A stretch of DNA of 64,000 nucleotides from Bog-756 sp963831535 (lineage in GTDB: Bacteria > Actinomycetota > Acidimicrobiia > Acidimicrobiales > RAAP-2): positions 310,001-374,000 of the forward strand of contig CAWHQP010000010.1 of assembly GCA_963831535.1 (NCBI GenBank), written 5' to 3'. Positions 26,257-34,719 of the stretch are shown here, piece by piece; position 1 is the stretch's first letter, and every line of letters starts with the position of its first letter. Both the position numbers and the translations under genes were made by a program. Under the pieces are notes generated by a model, which was not told the DNA's origin, did no database searches, and saw only the letters and a list, made by a program, of their open reading frames with translations.

Positions 26257-27181
26257 GAACGTGGCCTTTCGGATTCCATCCTTCGAGGATCTCCCGGCCC
26301 CGACCGCGATCCTGGGCCAGGTCGAGGGCGACCACGATGTGATTGGCCACCGGGAAGTCGTGGTCCGGGAGTTGTGCCGGTACCGACCACCCGTACCGGG
26401 ACGGACACACCGCCACCCGTCCAGCCGACGGTGTTCCCGGGGTCACACCATGGGAGCGGAGCACGCCTCGTAGCTCGCCTTGGCTCTCCACGTAGAGCTC
26501 GGCCGGCCAGTCCGCCGTCGCCACCACCGGAGCCTGATGCCACACGGCCCCCAAGGTTCCCGACAGCCGGTAGAGGTCGGAGTCGGACTCGGGAAGGCTG
26601 CCCAGCGGCCGCCATGCCGGAGCCCAGGCATCAGCCATCTCGTTGAACAGGTCGGGGATCGACGGCCGACCGGAGCGGTCGACGAGTCCCCGGTCACGCA
26701 AGGCAGCCAGGATTTCGGACACCCGTCCCGGTGAACGTCCGATCAGCGTGGCCAACTCGGTGGTGCGATGTCCATGTTCCGGATCGAGGAGCAGGGCCAT
26801 CCCAACATCCAGACCCGTCGGGACGAAGGGATCAGCAACTCGGGTCGGTTCGGGCCCGATCAGCGGGGGCACGTCAGCGTCGATGAAAAGGGCCGTACCG
26901 CGCAACTGCAGGTGGCCTCGGCGGTCGAGCCAGGCCACCCGACCCTCAGCCAGCACCCGCCGGGCTTCCGCAGATATCCGGTCAGCCACGATGAGACCAC
27001 CAGTCAGTTGCCGGGACAGACCCTCGGCCTCAGTGCGGCTGATACTTCGGCGGGTCTCGACGGGGATCTGAAGTCCACCGACCTCGAGAACGTCCGAGGA
27101 CAGGGCCCGAGCCGGCACGGCGAGGGAATCCAGCGACTGGACGGCCTCTTCAGCCGGACTATTCGTTGTTCGTGCGGGCAC
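26246..27181 (-). CDS. AbiEi-like winged-helix antitoxin/repressor, copy 2
   Basis: 311 residues from the GTG at 27181. Same architecture as copy 1: DRRGHLQLRGTALFIDADVP in the first half, a winged helix ELATLIGRSPGRVSEILAAL near 130-165, and a C-terminal domain ending DRGRGREILEGWNPKGHVRVW. The frame stays open to 27535, but homology with copy 1 stops near the GTG and the upstream stretch is taken as promoter. Two inverted repeats (27160-27196 over the start, 27246-27281 upstream) fit the double operator reported for AbiEi autoregulation. It immediately precedes and overlaps the toxin gene. Confidence 0.65.
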   Translation of the reverse strand: MPARTTNSPAEEAVQSLDSLAVPARALSSDVLEVGGLQIPVETRRSISRTEAEGLSRQLTGGLIVADRISAEARRVLAEGRVAWLDRRGHLQLRGTALFIDADVPPLIGPEPTRVADPFVPTGLDVGMALLLDPEHGHRTTELATLIGRSPGRVSEILAALRDRGLVDRSGRPSIPDLFNEMADAWAPAWRPLGSLPESDSDLYRLSGTLGAVWHQAPVVATADWPAELYVESQGELRGVLRSHGVTPGTPSAGRVAVCPSRYGWSVPAQLPDHDFPVANHIVVALDLAQDRGRGREILEGWNPKGHVRVW

Positions 27182-27196
27182 GAAGGAAGAATACCA
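27160..27196. promoter_or_regulatory. Inverted repeat over the AbiEi copy-2 start
   Basis: ATTCGTTGTTCGTGC...GCACGAAGGAAGAAT, matching 13607-13645; the GTG start at 27181 lies at its centre. Candidate autoregulatory operator. Confidence 0.5.
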
Positions 27197-27245
27197 CGGG
27201 CAACTCTGGACTCCCCGGGCCCGTGCCAACCAGGCCACCTGGATG

Positions 27246-27281
27246 GTTTCGTTGTTCGTGGCGCCGAGAACACAGAACGAG
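27246..27281. promoter_or_regulatory. Second inverted repeat upstream of AbiEi copy 2
   Basis: TTTCGTTGTTCGTGGC followed by GCCGAGAACACAGAACGAG, centred about 85 bp upstream of the first palindrome and sharing its TTGTTCGTG core. Likely second operator half of a two-site arrangement. Confidence 0.45.
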
Positions 27282-27467
27282 CACTTTGATCCGGGTCCCC
27301 CGTTCAGCCTCCGTGCCTCCAGGACACGGCTTTGATGGATCCCATCCAGCAGCACTACCGGACCGAGCCACCGTGATTGCCAGCTCTTTGTTTCATTCGT
27401 ATCTTGCGTTTTGATCGTTTGGGATTTACGATGGAATGAGCGGCGATCTACGGAGACGGGAGGCAGC

Positions 27468-27986
27468 ATGGCATCACTACGAGCAGAGGCTTTTGATGAT
27501 GTTGTCATGCCTCCAGACGACTTGGGGCAGGTCATAAGCCTCGACAGGATGCTTCATGGATCGAGTTCGGCGACGTTGCGAGGAGCCGGCGGTGAAGAGA
27601 TGCTGCTTCCCTCTGAGGTCTACGAGGTACTCCTCGAGGTCGTGACGGCGATGAGCAAGGGCCAGGCGATCTCGGTCGTCCCGAAGAGCCAGCGACTCAC
27701 CACCAGAGAGGCTGCAGATTTTCTCGGCATCAGTAGGCCGACACTCGTGAAGCTTCTCGAAGCCGGTGAAATTCCGTTTGAACAGCCATCACGCCACCGT
27801 CGGGTCCTTCTGAGCGATGTGGTCGCGTTCAAACAGCGGCGGCGGCATGCCCGCAGAGCAACCCTTGCCGAGATGACTCGCAGTGCAGCCGAACAGGGTC
27901 TCTACGATTCGAGCGAGTCTCCCGAGGAAGTCGCCGCCGCACTGAAGAAGGCACGCTCGGAGGTCGCACGGCCGGCTGAAACGTAG
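27468..27986 (+). CDS. Helix-turn-helix antitoxin (excisionase-type)
   Basis: 172 residues from the ATG at 27468, with GGGAGG seven bases upstream. A central MerR/excisionase-like HTH reads RLTTREAADFLGISRPTLVK, then LLEAGEIPFEQPSRHRRVLL, typical of antitoxins placed before PIN toxins. The flanks are acidic and helical. The downstream PIN gene starts two bases after its stop, so the pair is one transcript. Expected role: neutralise the PIN toxin and repress the operon. Part of island unit 2. Confidence 0.82.
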   Translation: MASLRAEAFDDVVMPPDDLGQVISLDRMLHGSSSATLRGAGGEEMLLPSEVYEVLLEVVTAMSKGQAISVVPKSQRLTTREAADFLGISRPTLVKLLEAGEIPFEQPSRHRRVLLSDVVAFKQRRRHARRATLAEMTRSAAEQGLYDSSESPEEVAAALKKARSEVARPAET

Positions 27987-27988
27987 CG

Positions 27989-28552
27989 ATGCAAAGCTTC
28001 ACAGTTGTCTTGGACGCCTGCGTCCTTGTGCCCGTCACGGCGGCGGACACATTGCTTCGCCTGGCCGAGCGGGAACTGTACCGACCGGTCTGGTCCGAGA
28101 GAATTCTCGATGAGGCCAAGCGGGCGGTCGAGGGACTCCATCCCGAGCTCGCAGCAGAACAGATCGACCACCGATTCCGCTGCATGTCCGAAGCATTTGA
28201 AGATGCATCAGTCTCGGGATGGGAGAGTTTCGAGGGCTCGATCGTTCTGCCCGACGAGAACGACAGACACGTCGTGGCATGTGCGCTCGTCGCCGGTGCG
28301 GACGCGATCGTCACGAACAACATTCGAGACTTTCCCGCCAAGACTCTGGGACCCCTCAACATCGAGGTGATCAGGATGGACGATTTCTTGCTCGACCTCT
28401 ACGATCTCGTTCCCGAGGAGTTTGCTTCGGTGATTCGCGAGCAGGCCGGCGATGCGATGCACCCTCCGCTTTCAACTCCTGAGGTCATCGACAACCTGGC
28501 CGCAGCAGGGGCACCTGAGACCGCTGGCGAGCTTCGCCTCATTTTCTTGTGA
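27989..28552 (+). CDS. PIN-domain ribonuclease toxin
   Basis: 187 residues. PIN acidic residues are visible: FTVVLDACVLVP (first Asp at residue 9), ERILDEAKRAV (Glu), ENDRHVVACAL (Asp near 90) and ADAIVTNNIRDFP (Asp near 115). They form the metal-dependent nuclease site that cleaves RNA. It directly follows the HTH antitoxin gene, making a type II VapBC-like toxin-antitoxin pair. The C-terminal extension after residue 140 is longer than in VapC and typical of the PIN_3 group. Confidence 0.85.
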   Translation: MQSFTVVLDACVLVPVTAADTLLRLAERELYRPVWSERILDEAKRAVEGLHPELAAEQIDHRFRCMSEAFEDASVSGWESFEGSIVLPDENDRHVVACALVAGADAIVTNNIRDFPAKTLGPLNIEVIRMDDFLLDLYDLVPEEFASVIREQAGDAMHPPLSTPEVIDNLAAAGAPETAGELRLIFL

Positions 28553-28579
28553 AGCCGTTCCCAATGTGGTCGGGGTCGG

Positions 28580-28691
28580 CTTAATAAAATTCCGGCCAAA
28601 ACTTTAGCTAGCTGATTGGGAAGGCAAGCTGGCCTTACTAAGGAAGGTCGGTCACTCCCTTCGCTGTTCGTGGCACCACGAACAGCGAATA
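28580..28691. repeat. Island repeat block, copy e (two hairpins plus perfect 30-bp palindrome)
   Basis: Same order of elements as at 14440 and 36553: AAAATTCCGGCCAAAACTTT, then AAGGC/GCCTT hairpin, then a perfect palindrome at 28660-28689 with 14-bp arms TTCGCTGTTCGTGG and CCACGAACAGCGAA around a CA centre. It lies between the convergent PIN toxin and the endonuclease 3' end. Confidence 0.75.
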
Positions 28692-28713
28692 CCATCTGGT
28701 TGGGTAGGCCGTC

Positions 28714-29628
28714 TCACGAAATCGCAGCAGTCCTCTCCGGTGAGCGGAAGACCTCCTTGGTGTGCCACAAGACATGACTCGGATCCGGCTGAGGCTGGCC
28801 GGACTGCGGTACGACAAGCGGTCGGCCGGCATGAGCAAGAACGAGCGAGTCCGCGGCGGGGCTGCGGCCGATGAAGTGCTGCGAGACGTTGACGGTGTAG
28901 TCAGCCGTGATCCCGATGACACCCCGATCCAGCAGCTTGTGGTGGAGCGAGCAGAGGGCGAGTGCGTTGGACACCTCATCCGGGCCTTCGGCTGCCCACC
29001 AACGGATGTGGGCGGCTTCGATCCCCACCGTCTCGCGCATGAGCTGGCCGTCGTACCCGCAGACCGCACACCGGTATTCGTAGGCCAACAGGACCTCCTT
29101 TCGAAACGCCGGGTCCCTCCTCCTTTCCTTGGACCCTGCATCCCCGGCTGTGCCGAGGACTGCTCCGTCGAGGTCGATTCCGACCGCATCCACGATGTCC
29201 TGCTGGATGGTCTCGGGGAAGTTGGCGTCGAGCAGGGCTCGAACGACCGTCGCGAGGGTCTGCGGATCAGAGAGGGCCTCGGTGAACTCGGGCGTCAGCG
29301 ACCCGATGGCGCCCGACTTCACGAGCTGTCCGATGCCGGATCCTGGACTTCCGATGCCGTTGTCGGTGCGGACCGTCCATAAGCCCTCGTCGTTCTCCAA
29401 GTGGTGGAACGGATAGCTCGGTTTGGGAGGACGGGGAGGACCGAACTCGACCAGCAAACGTGTCAGATCCGATTTGGCGTCGACGAAGGCCACCGATGCT
29501 GAGCCGGTCCGCTGCCATCGGCCGATGACGTAGAGAAGCAGGAGCGGCTTGTGGGGCGCCCGCTCACCAGCCTGTTGCCACTGGCGGAGGGTGGTCACTC
29601 GTCGAGCCCACTCGTTGCTGTCGGGCAC
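28714..29628 (-). CDS. ScoMcrA-like phosphorothioation/modification-dependent HNH endonuclease
   Basis: 304 residues from a GTG at 29628. The N-terminal domain has the sulfur-binding-domain signature ERAPHKPLLLLYVIGRWQR and EFGPPRPPKPSYPFHHLEND. The C-terminal HNH nuclease reads YRCAVCGYDGQL, GIEAAHIRWWAAEGPDE, NALALCSLHHKLLDRGVIG, with zinc CxxC pairs and HNH catalytic histidines. Homologues cut DNA bearing phosphorothioate and sometimes methylated cytosine. No dnd modification genes are in view, so it would act as a restriction barrier against foreign modified DNA. Five bases separate it from the TagI-like gene, so they are co-translated. A C-terminal fragment recurs at 36713. Confidence 0.8.
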   Translation of the reverse strand: MPDSNEWARRVTTLRQWQQAGERAPHKPLLLLYVIGRWQRTGSASVAFVDAKSDLTRLLVEFGPPRPPKPSYPFHHLENDEGLWTVRTDNGIGSPGSGIGQLVKSGAIGSLTPEFTEALSDPQTLATVVRALLDANFPETIQQDIVDAVGIDLDGAVLGTAGDAGSKERRRDPAFRKEVLLAYEYRCAVCGYDGQLMRETVGIEAAHIRWWAAEGPDEVSNALALCSLHHKLLDRGVIGITADYTVNVSQHFIGRSPAADSLVLAHAGRPLVVPQSGQPQPDPSHVLWHTKEVFRSPERTAAIS

Positions 29629-29633
29629 CCGAA

Positions 29634-30542
29634 TCAGCTCGCTGCTTTGAACTGCTCGTATCGGATCTCGAGGCGTACGGGATCCGGACGGGCCGTCGCG
29701 CTCCGGGGGACATCGATGATCGAACCATGCATCTCCTGGAGGCCGTGCTTGAGCATCGGGCCGTCCACCTCCTGCAACAACTTGCTGTTGATCTGAACCT
29801 CGAGGCCGGGGGTGATGCCGAGAAAGCTCCGGTCGAAGGCAGCGTGGTGAATCTTGCATAGGGCCAGTCCATTGGGAACGACCGGATCGCCACCCTGCTC
29901 CGCATCGCCGATGATGTGGGCGGCATCGAGCAGTTCGGGATGTCGCAGCTGGCACACTGCGCACTGACAGCGGTACGCGTTGAGCACCTGCTCCCGGAAG
30001 ACCGGCTGGTGGAGACGTTGGCGGGTCATCCGGGCGGCATAGACCTTCTCCGGGGCAGTCAGGGCGCCCAGATCGATCCCGGCGTCGTGGCGGGCGAACG
30101 AGAGGGCGAACTCGAGATTCCCCGGGTCTTCGCCGATGACGTACACGGGATAGACCGGCCGATAGACGGCCTTGCGGACGCCCAGGAAGTAGGCCAAAGG
30201 CAGCCCGGCCTGCATTGCCGCTCTCATGGCCCGGTTGGTGGAGAGGTTCGGGTCGGTGCTCTCGTACTTGTACCGGGGGTAGCCGTCCTCCCCGATCGAG
30301 TCCTCGTAGGGACGTTGACTGTTGGGACCCCGGTAGGCGGTGGTGATGGAGAGGGCTGCGCCGAGCTGTCTCGGCTTGTTGATTCCCTTTCCCCGGGCTT
30401 GCCGCATGGCAATTGCCTCACCGAAAAAGGAGAAGCGCTCGGTGAGCTCCCACGACAGGTTGCCGTCGCCGGAAGCAGCGACCCGCCGGTCGAGCTCGAC
30501 GAACATGGCCTCCCGGATCACCAGCTCCCGTGTGATGTCCAT
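29634..30542 (-). CDS. TagI-like SRA/HNH modification-dependent endonuclease
   Basis: 302 residues. The N-terminal putative base-recognition domain contains GKGINKPRQLGAALSITTAY, NRAMRAAM, and LPLAYFLGV with PVYPVYVIGED, a pattern of SRA-like domains in actinobacterial HNH enzymes. The C-terminal HNH has CQCAVCQLRHPELLDAAHII and NGLALCKIHHAAFD. It likely cleaves DNA containing modified cytosine. Start: ATG at 30542; the truncated homologue at 14982 uses GTG at the same position. First gene of the two-endonuclease operon. Related type IV enzymes work without a partner methyltransferase, consistent with none being present. Confidence 0.75.
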   Translation of the reverse strand: MDITRELVIREAMFVELDRRVAASGDGNLSWELTERFSFFGEAIAMRQARGKGINKPRQLGAALSITTAYRGPNSQRPYEDSIGEDGYPRYKYESTDPNLSTNRAMRAAMQAGLPLAYFLGVRKAVYRPVYPVYVIGEDPGNLEFALSFARHDAGIDLGALTAPEKVYAARMTRQRLHQPVFREQVLNAYRCQCAVCQLRHPELLDAAHIIGDAEQGGDPVVPNGLALCKIHHAAFDRSFLGITPGLEVQINSKLLQEVDGPMLKHGLQEMHGSIIDVPRSATARPDPVRLEIRYEQFKAAS

Positions 30543-30637
30543 GGTCTTAGCCTGCCACTGGCGACGAGGTCGTCGCCGCTATTCGGTACACGACTATTGG
30601 AATCAGAACCGCTCCCGGAGGGCAACAACCACTCCTT

Positions 30638-30652
30638 GTCTACGCTGTAGCG
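30638..30652. promoter_or_regulatory. TetR operator at the tetR start
   Basis: GTCTACGCTGTAGCG abuts the GTG start of the TetR gene and matches the perfect palindrome GTCTACAGTGTAGAC at 31381, so autorepression is likely. Confidence 0.6.
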
Positions 30653-31327
30653 GTGTCATCGACCAGGCCACGGCGACCACCAAAACCCCGGCTCACTCGG
30701 AGCCTGGTGATCGCCACCGCGCTCAGGGTGACCGATGCCGACGGCCTCGATGCCCTCACCATGCGCCGGCTTGGAACCGAACTGGGCGTCGACCCAATGG
30801 CGGCGTATCGACATGTCGCAGGAAAGGCCGACCTTCTGGACGCCATCGTGGAGGCGGTGCTCGCCGAGATCGAGATACCCGAACCTGGGGGACGCTGGGA
30901 TCTGTGGTTCGGACAGTTGGCGAGGAATTTCCGGTCCACGCTCCTCCGCCACCCGCACACGCTGCCGGTGGTCTCCACACGGCCCCCGGTTACACCGGCA
31001 GCTTGGCAACCGATCGAGGCGGCACTGGGGGTGTTGGTAGCCAACGGCTTCGATCTGCAAACGGCCTCCGATGCTGTCGACTGCATGTCCTACGTGGTGC
31101 TCGGCCATGCCATCGCCGAAGTGGGAGTGGGCCCGGGACCAGACAGCAGTTCGGTCGACAGCTCGCACGTGAACTCGATGGGCGCACTCGATCCGAGCGC
31201 GTTTCCTCACATTTCAGCAGCGAGTACCACGACGGTCCACGACTCGACGGCGATCTTCGAGCTGGGCCTCGACGGGCTGTTGAGCGCACTCCGGGCTCGA
31301 CAGAGGGCCACCCCCGGAAGGCACTAG
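30653..31327 (+). CDS. TetR-family repressor (TetR_C_1 type)
   Basis: 224 residues. The N-terminal HTH spans about residues 18-65 (TRSLVIATALRVTDADGLDA, RRLGTELGVDPMAAYRHVAG). The rest is the ligand-binding domain of the tetracycline-repressor-like C-terminal family, with a low-complexity insert of Ser/Asp near 165-175. It probably controls its own gene and the hydrolase-permease genes downstream, as near-identical GTCTAC palindromes lie at both promoters. The start is a GTG directly after one operator. Confidence 0.85.
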   Translation: MSSTRPRRPPKPRLTRSLVIATALRVTDADGLDALTMRRLGTELGVDPMAAYRHVAGKADLLDAIVEAVLAEIEIPEPGGRWDLWFGQLARNFRSTLLRHPHTLPVVSTRPPVTPAAWQPIEAALGVLVANGFDLQTASDAVDCMSYVVLGHAIAEVGVGPGPDSSSVDSSHVNSMGALDPSAFPHISAASTTTVHDSTAIFELGLDGLLSALRARQRATPGRH

Positions 31328-31380
31328 GGCGTCCGGCGCTGGCGCTGGCGCTGCACCAGTGGACTCTTTTCCGCTGGAAC

Positions 31381-31395
31381 GTCTACAGTGTAGAC
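31381..31395. promoter_or_regulatory. Perfect TetR operator palindrome
   Basis: GTCTACAGTGTAGAC, a perfect 15-bp palindrome 54 bases before the hydrolase start; the same half-sites occur at 30638. Confidence 0.65.
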
Positions 31396-31449
31396 ATCAG
31401 ATGATGCCGCCTAGCGACGCCCCGATGTACGGGTCCTGAAGGAGTTCAC

Positions 31450-32607
31450 GTGAAACTGTTTTTTGATGACGTCGACTTCGACGGACAGCTTCAGCGCACC
31501 GTCGGCAAAGCCGACTCCGGGATGGCCAACGTGGGCGAGTGTCTGGAGATCGCCGGGCAGATCGCTCCAGGGGATCGTGACAGTTGGTACCGGGCCTGGT
31601 CGGGCTTCGCCGACCAGCTGGTTGAGCAGGGTCAAGCTGCGATCAAGTCGGGCCACCCTGTCAGTGCCCGTTCCGCCCTGCTCAGAGCCGCCGAGTACTA
31701 CCGCCAGGCCTTCTTCTACCATCGGGACAACCTCGACGGCACAGAGCTCCGAACCGCCTACGCGGCCAGCGTGCAGGCGTTCCAGAGCGCCCTTCCCCTC
31801 CTGGACAGCCCTGGAGAGGTGCTCACCGGCGACCTGTCCGGCTACCTGTTCACCAGCGGAGGGGACCAACGGCGTCCCACTCTCCTCCACATCGGCGGTT
31901 ACGACGGTACGGCCGAGGAGCTGTATGCGTCGGTCTACCCAGCACTCGAGCGCGGCTACGCCTTCGCCGCCATCGATGGTCCGGGCCAGGGAGCCATGCT
32001 GTATGACCAGCGGATCCCGATGCGGCCGGATTGGGAGGCGGTGGTCCCCGGGATGGTCGATGCCCTGATCGGACACCCCTGCGTCGACCCCCAGCGGATC
32101 GTGCTCGTCGGTCGCTCCTTTGGCGGCCTCATCGGACCCAGGGGGGCATCGGGCGAACACCGCCTGGCGGCCATGATCGTCGACCCCGGCCAGATGGAGA
32201 TGGGGAGCGCTGTGATCGCCAAACTGGGCGACCTCGGCAAGCGGGTTGACGACCCGTCAGCCGACGACCAGTTCGAGGCGTTGCTCGACGTCCCAGCGCT
32301 CAAGACATTTCTGGCCCCACGGATGGTCACCCACGGTTTGACCAGCGTCCGGGCCTACTTCCAGGACTTGCTCCGATACACCAACGAACACACGGCTTCG
32401 GCAATCACCTCTCCGAGTTTCGTGACCGACAACGAGACGGACACCGTCTCGGTCGGCCAGGGCAAGATCCTGTACGAGGCGCTCACCTGCCAGAAGTCCT
32501 TCCGATTGTTCACCAAAGCCGAGGGCGCCGAGGGTCACTGCGAGGGCATGGCGCCGATCGTCTTCTGGACCGCTGCTCTCGACTGGTTGGACGACCTTCT
32601 CGGTTGA
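31450..32607 (+). CDS. Alpha/beta hydrolase (FrsA/dihydroxy-ketone hydrolase-like)
   Basis: 385 residues with a helical N-terminal cap of about 120 residues and a C-terminal alpha/beta hydrolase. GYDGTAEELY forms the oxyanion region, AIDGPGQGAML is the strand-4 motif, GRSFGGLIGPRG is the nucleophile elbow with Ser, TDNETDT the likely acid and GAEGHCEGM the His. The capped form is shared with esterases and C-C bond hydrolases acting on small polar ketones. GTG start with AAGGAG seven bases upstream. Under the palindromic TetR operator and followed by an exporter-like permease. Confidence 0.82.
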   Translation: MKLFFDDVDFDGQLQRTVGKADSGMANVGECLEIAGQIAPGDRDSWYRAWSGFADQLVEQGQAAIKSGHPVSARSALLRAAEYYRQAFFYHRDNLDGTELRTAYAASVQAFQSALPLLDSPGEVLTGDLSGYLFTSGGDQRRPTLLHIGGYDGTAEELYASVYPALERGYAFAAIDGPGQGAMLYDQRIPMRPDWEAVVPGMVDALIGHPCVDPQRIVLVGRSFGGLIGPRGASGEHRLAAMIVDPGQMEMGSAVIAKLGDLGKRVDDPSADDQFEALLDVPALKTFLAPRMVTHGLTSVRAYFQDLLRYTNEHTASAITSPSFVTDNETDTVSVGQGKILYEALTCQKSFRLFTKAEGAEGHCEGMAPIVFWTAALDWLDDLLG

Positions 32608-32665
32608 CGCAGCTTGGCCGAACTGAGAGAGGCCCCCACAGCAGCCCACTCGAGCGAGTGACCCG

Positions 32666-34087
32666 ATGATGAGCGAGAGCACCGGTACTGAAACTCCCAC
32701 CTCGCCGGGCATGCGGGCCTCGAGGTTGCTGAAGGTCCGAACTCTGTGGATCACCGTCATCGCCATTACCTCGGTGCTGATCGTGTTGATGACCGTGATC
32801 TACGTCGGTTCAGTGGTCGACCCGGTGGACCATCTCCACGGTCTGCCGGTATTGGAGGTGAACGAGGACGCCGGCGGTGCCGTCGGAGCCCGCCATGTCG
32901 ATATTGGGGCCCAAATCGTGGCAGCACTCGAACACTCCTCTGCAGTGTCGTCCCGTCTCTCGCTGGACTCGGTCACGATGACTGAAGCTCGGAAGCGCAT
33001 GGATTCGAATGGCGCGTACGCAACCATCGTGATCCCGAGGAATCTCACAGCCTCGACGCTCGCTCTCTACGGAGTGAAGGTCACGGGTGGGCCCACTGCC
33101 GCGCTTCCGACCATCCAACTGCTCGCCAACGTGCGTGCCGGCAGCCTAGGTGTCAGCCTGGCTACCGGGGTGGTCGATCCAGCGTTAGCGGTGGTCTCGC
33201 GTGTGGTTGGCCACACCATCACCCCGCTGACACCCGCGACGAGTCCCAGCCAGGCCGCACTTCAGGCGAACCCACTGACTGTGGTGTCCGTGTCCTACCG
33301 ACCGCTCCCTCCTCACTCGGCATTGGGATTGAGCGCCTTTTACATCTCGCTGCTCGCCATCATGTGTGGCTTTCTGGGTGGAACCCTGATCAATGCCACG
33401 GTCGACGGGGCGCTGGGCTACGCCACCAACGAGATCGGCCCGAAATGGCAGCAGCGGATGCCGGTGCGCATCACCCGCTGGCAGACCCTCCTGGCCAAGT
33501 GGGCTATGGCGCTCGTGGTCCCGCCCATCCTGACCGCGCTGTTGTTGCTGGTGTCCATCGGTCTCCTCGGCATGGATGCGTCCCACATCGTGCTCCTGTG
33601 GGTGTTTCTCGCCTTCGGGGCGGTGGTCATCGCCATGGGAACGCTGGTGTTGTTCGCCGCCCTTGGCAATTTGGGGCAGCTCGTGGCCATGCTCGTGTTC
33701 GTCTATCTAGCCCTGGCCTCCTCGGGTGGGACGATCCCGCTGGAGGCCCTTCCAGGGATCCTCCGATTCGCGGCCAACTTCGAGCCTCTCCGCCAGATCC
33801 TCGACGGCACACGGTCCATCCTCTACTTCAATGCCTCAGGAGCGGCCGGCCTCACCAGGGGCTTCGTTCTAACCGGGGTGGGCATAGTGGTGTGGCTGGT
33901 ACTTGGTGTGGCTGTCACCCGGTGGTACGACTACCGGGGTCTCGACAGGATGCAACCCGAGGTCCTCGACTATGTCAGCCGGTCGGCCGCCACCTACGCC
34001 GCCGGCTTACAGGAACCTCCGGGGGTCGGTTCAGACGGCCTCACTGCTCCGAGCAACCGAACCGACACGCCACCGAGTGAGCCGTGA
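32666..34087 (+). CDS. ABC-2/DUF3533-like membrane protein
   Basis: 473 residues. One N-terminal membrane helix (residues 27-48) precedes an extracytoplasmic domain of about 180 residues, then five to six helices from about residue 215. The last helices and loops (LASSGGTIPLEALPGILRFA, NFEPLRQILDGTRSILYF) match the DUF3533/YhgE-Pip permease-like group. No ATPase gene is adjacent. It follows the hydrolase by 59 bases and is probably an efflux or phage-receptor type membrane protein of the TetR unit. Confidence 0.7.
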   Translation: MMSESTGTETPTSPGMRASRLLKVRTLWITVIAITSVLIVLMTVIYVGSVVDPVDHLHGLPVLEVNEDAGGAVGARHVDIGAQIVAALEHSSAVSSRLSLDSVTMTEARKRMDSNGAYATIVIPRNLTASTLALYGVKVTGGPTAALPTIQLLANVRAGSLGVSLATGVVDPALAVVSRVVGHTITPLTPATSPSQAALQANPLTVVSVSYRPLPPHSALGLSAFYISLLAIMCGFLGGTLINATVDGALGYATNEIGPKWQQRMPVRITRWQTLLAKWAMALVVPPILTALLLLVSIGLLGMDASHIVLLWVFLAFGAVVIAMGTLVLFAALGNLGQLVAMLVFVYLALASSGGTIPLEALPGILRFAANFEPLRQILDGTRSILYFNASGAAGLTRGFVLTGVGIVVWLVLGVAVTRWYDYRGLDRMQPEVLDYVSRSAATYAAGLQEPPGVGSDGLTAPSNRTDTPPSEP

Positions 34088-34145
34088 CTTTCGCACGACG
34101 TCGCTAACCGTCGGATCCTCGCGGCCTACCGTGCTACCGAGGCCC

Positions 34146-34691
34146 CTACCGCTTGATCTCCACCAGCAGCACCCACGCGTTGATCGAGGCCGATACGAAT
34201 CCGATGAGGATTGCCGCCAGCACCCAGTAGAACCCTCCTCCCCCACCCGCGATGAGGCTCACGCCTCCGACAATGAAGGCGAGGCTGGGGAGCAGCAGCG
34301 TGGCCAGGTGCTCGAACTGCCAGGACCGGCGATCACCGGGCGCCTGGCTCCCGTGGGACACCCACACGGATTGTCCAGCCACGACGGCCCCGGCGGCGGC
34401 GATCTCGATGCCGAGCGCACGAATGCTCTGCCCCGGTGCGAGAGCCAATCCGGAGACGACCAGGGTGCTGACCAGAACACCCAGGGTTCCGGCAGCCCGA
34501 CCCGGCAGCTGCGGGTACTTCAGGATCTGTTCGAGGTTGATCGAGATGGCCACGAACAGCAGTCCGGTGAGTGCCGCCGATGCCCCAATCGTGCCGAGAA
34601 AGAAGTCATGCCAGGCCAGCGTGCTGTATGAAGCCACGGGAAAGTTTGCCACCAGTTGCCGCCGCAATGTCGGTTTCGAGGGCGAGTTCAC
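34146..34691 (-). CDS. Hypothetical five-helix membrane protein
   Basis: 181 residues with about five hydrophobic helices (FFLGTIGASAALTGLLFVAI, LVSTLVVSGLALAP, ALGIEIAAAGAVVAG, LLLPSLAFIVGGVSLIAGG, WVLAAILIGFVSASINAW). Related proteins of unknown function are common in actinobacteria. GTG start. It converges with the permease gene and lies beside the integrase. Confidence 0.6.
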   Translation of the reverse strand: MNSPSKPTLRRQLVANFPVASYSTLAWHDFFLGTIGASAALTGLLFVAISINLEQILKYPQLPGRAAGTLGVLVSTLVVSGLALAPGQSIRALGIEIAAAGAVVAGQSVWVSHGSQAPGDRRSWQFEHLATLLLPSLAFIVGGVSLIAGGGGGFYWVLAAILIGFVSASINAWVLLVEIKR

Positions 34692-34719
34692 ATCTCGCCC
34701 GGCACTGCTTGGTAGGGCC

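Noticed and set aside
26246..27535. Longer form of AbiEi copy 2 starting at 27535
   Set aside because: Similarity to copy 1 stops near the GTG at 27181, and the extra stretch contains the paired inverted repeats, so it is read as promoter.
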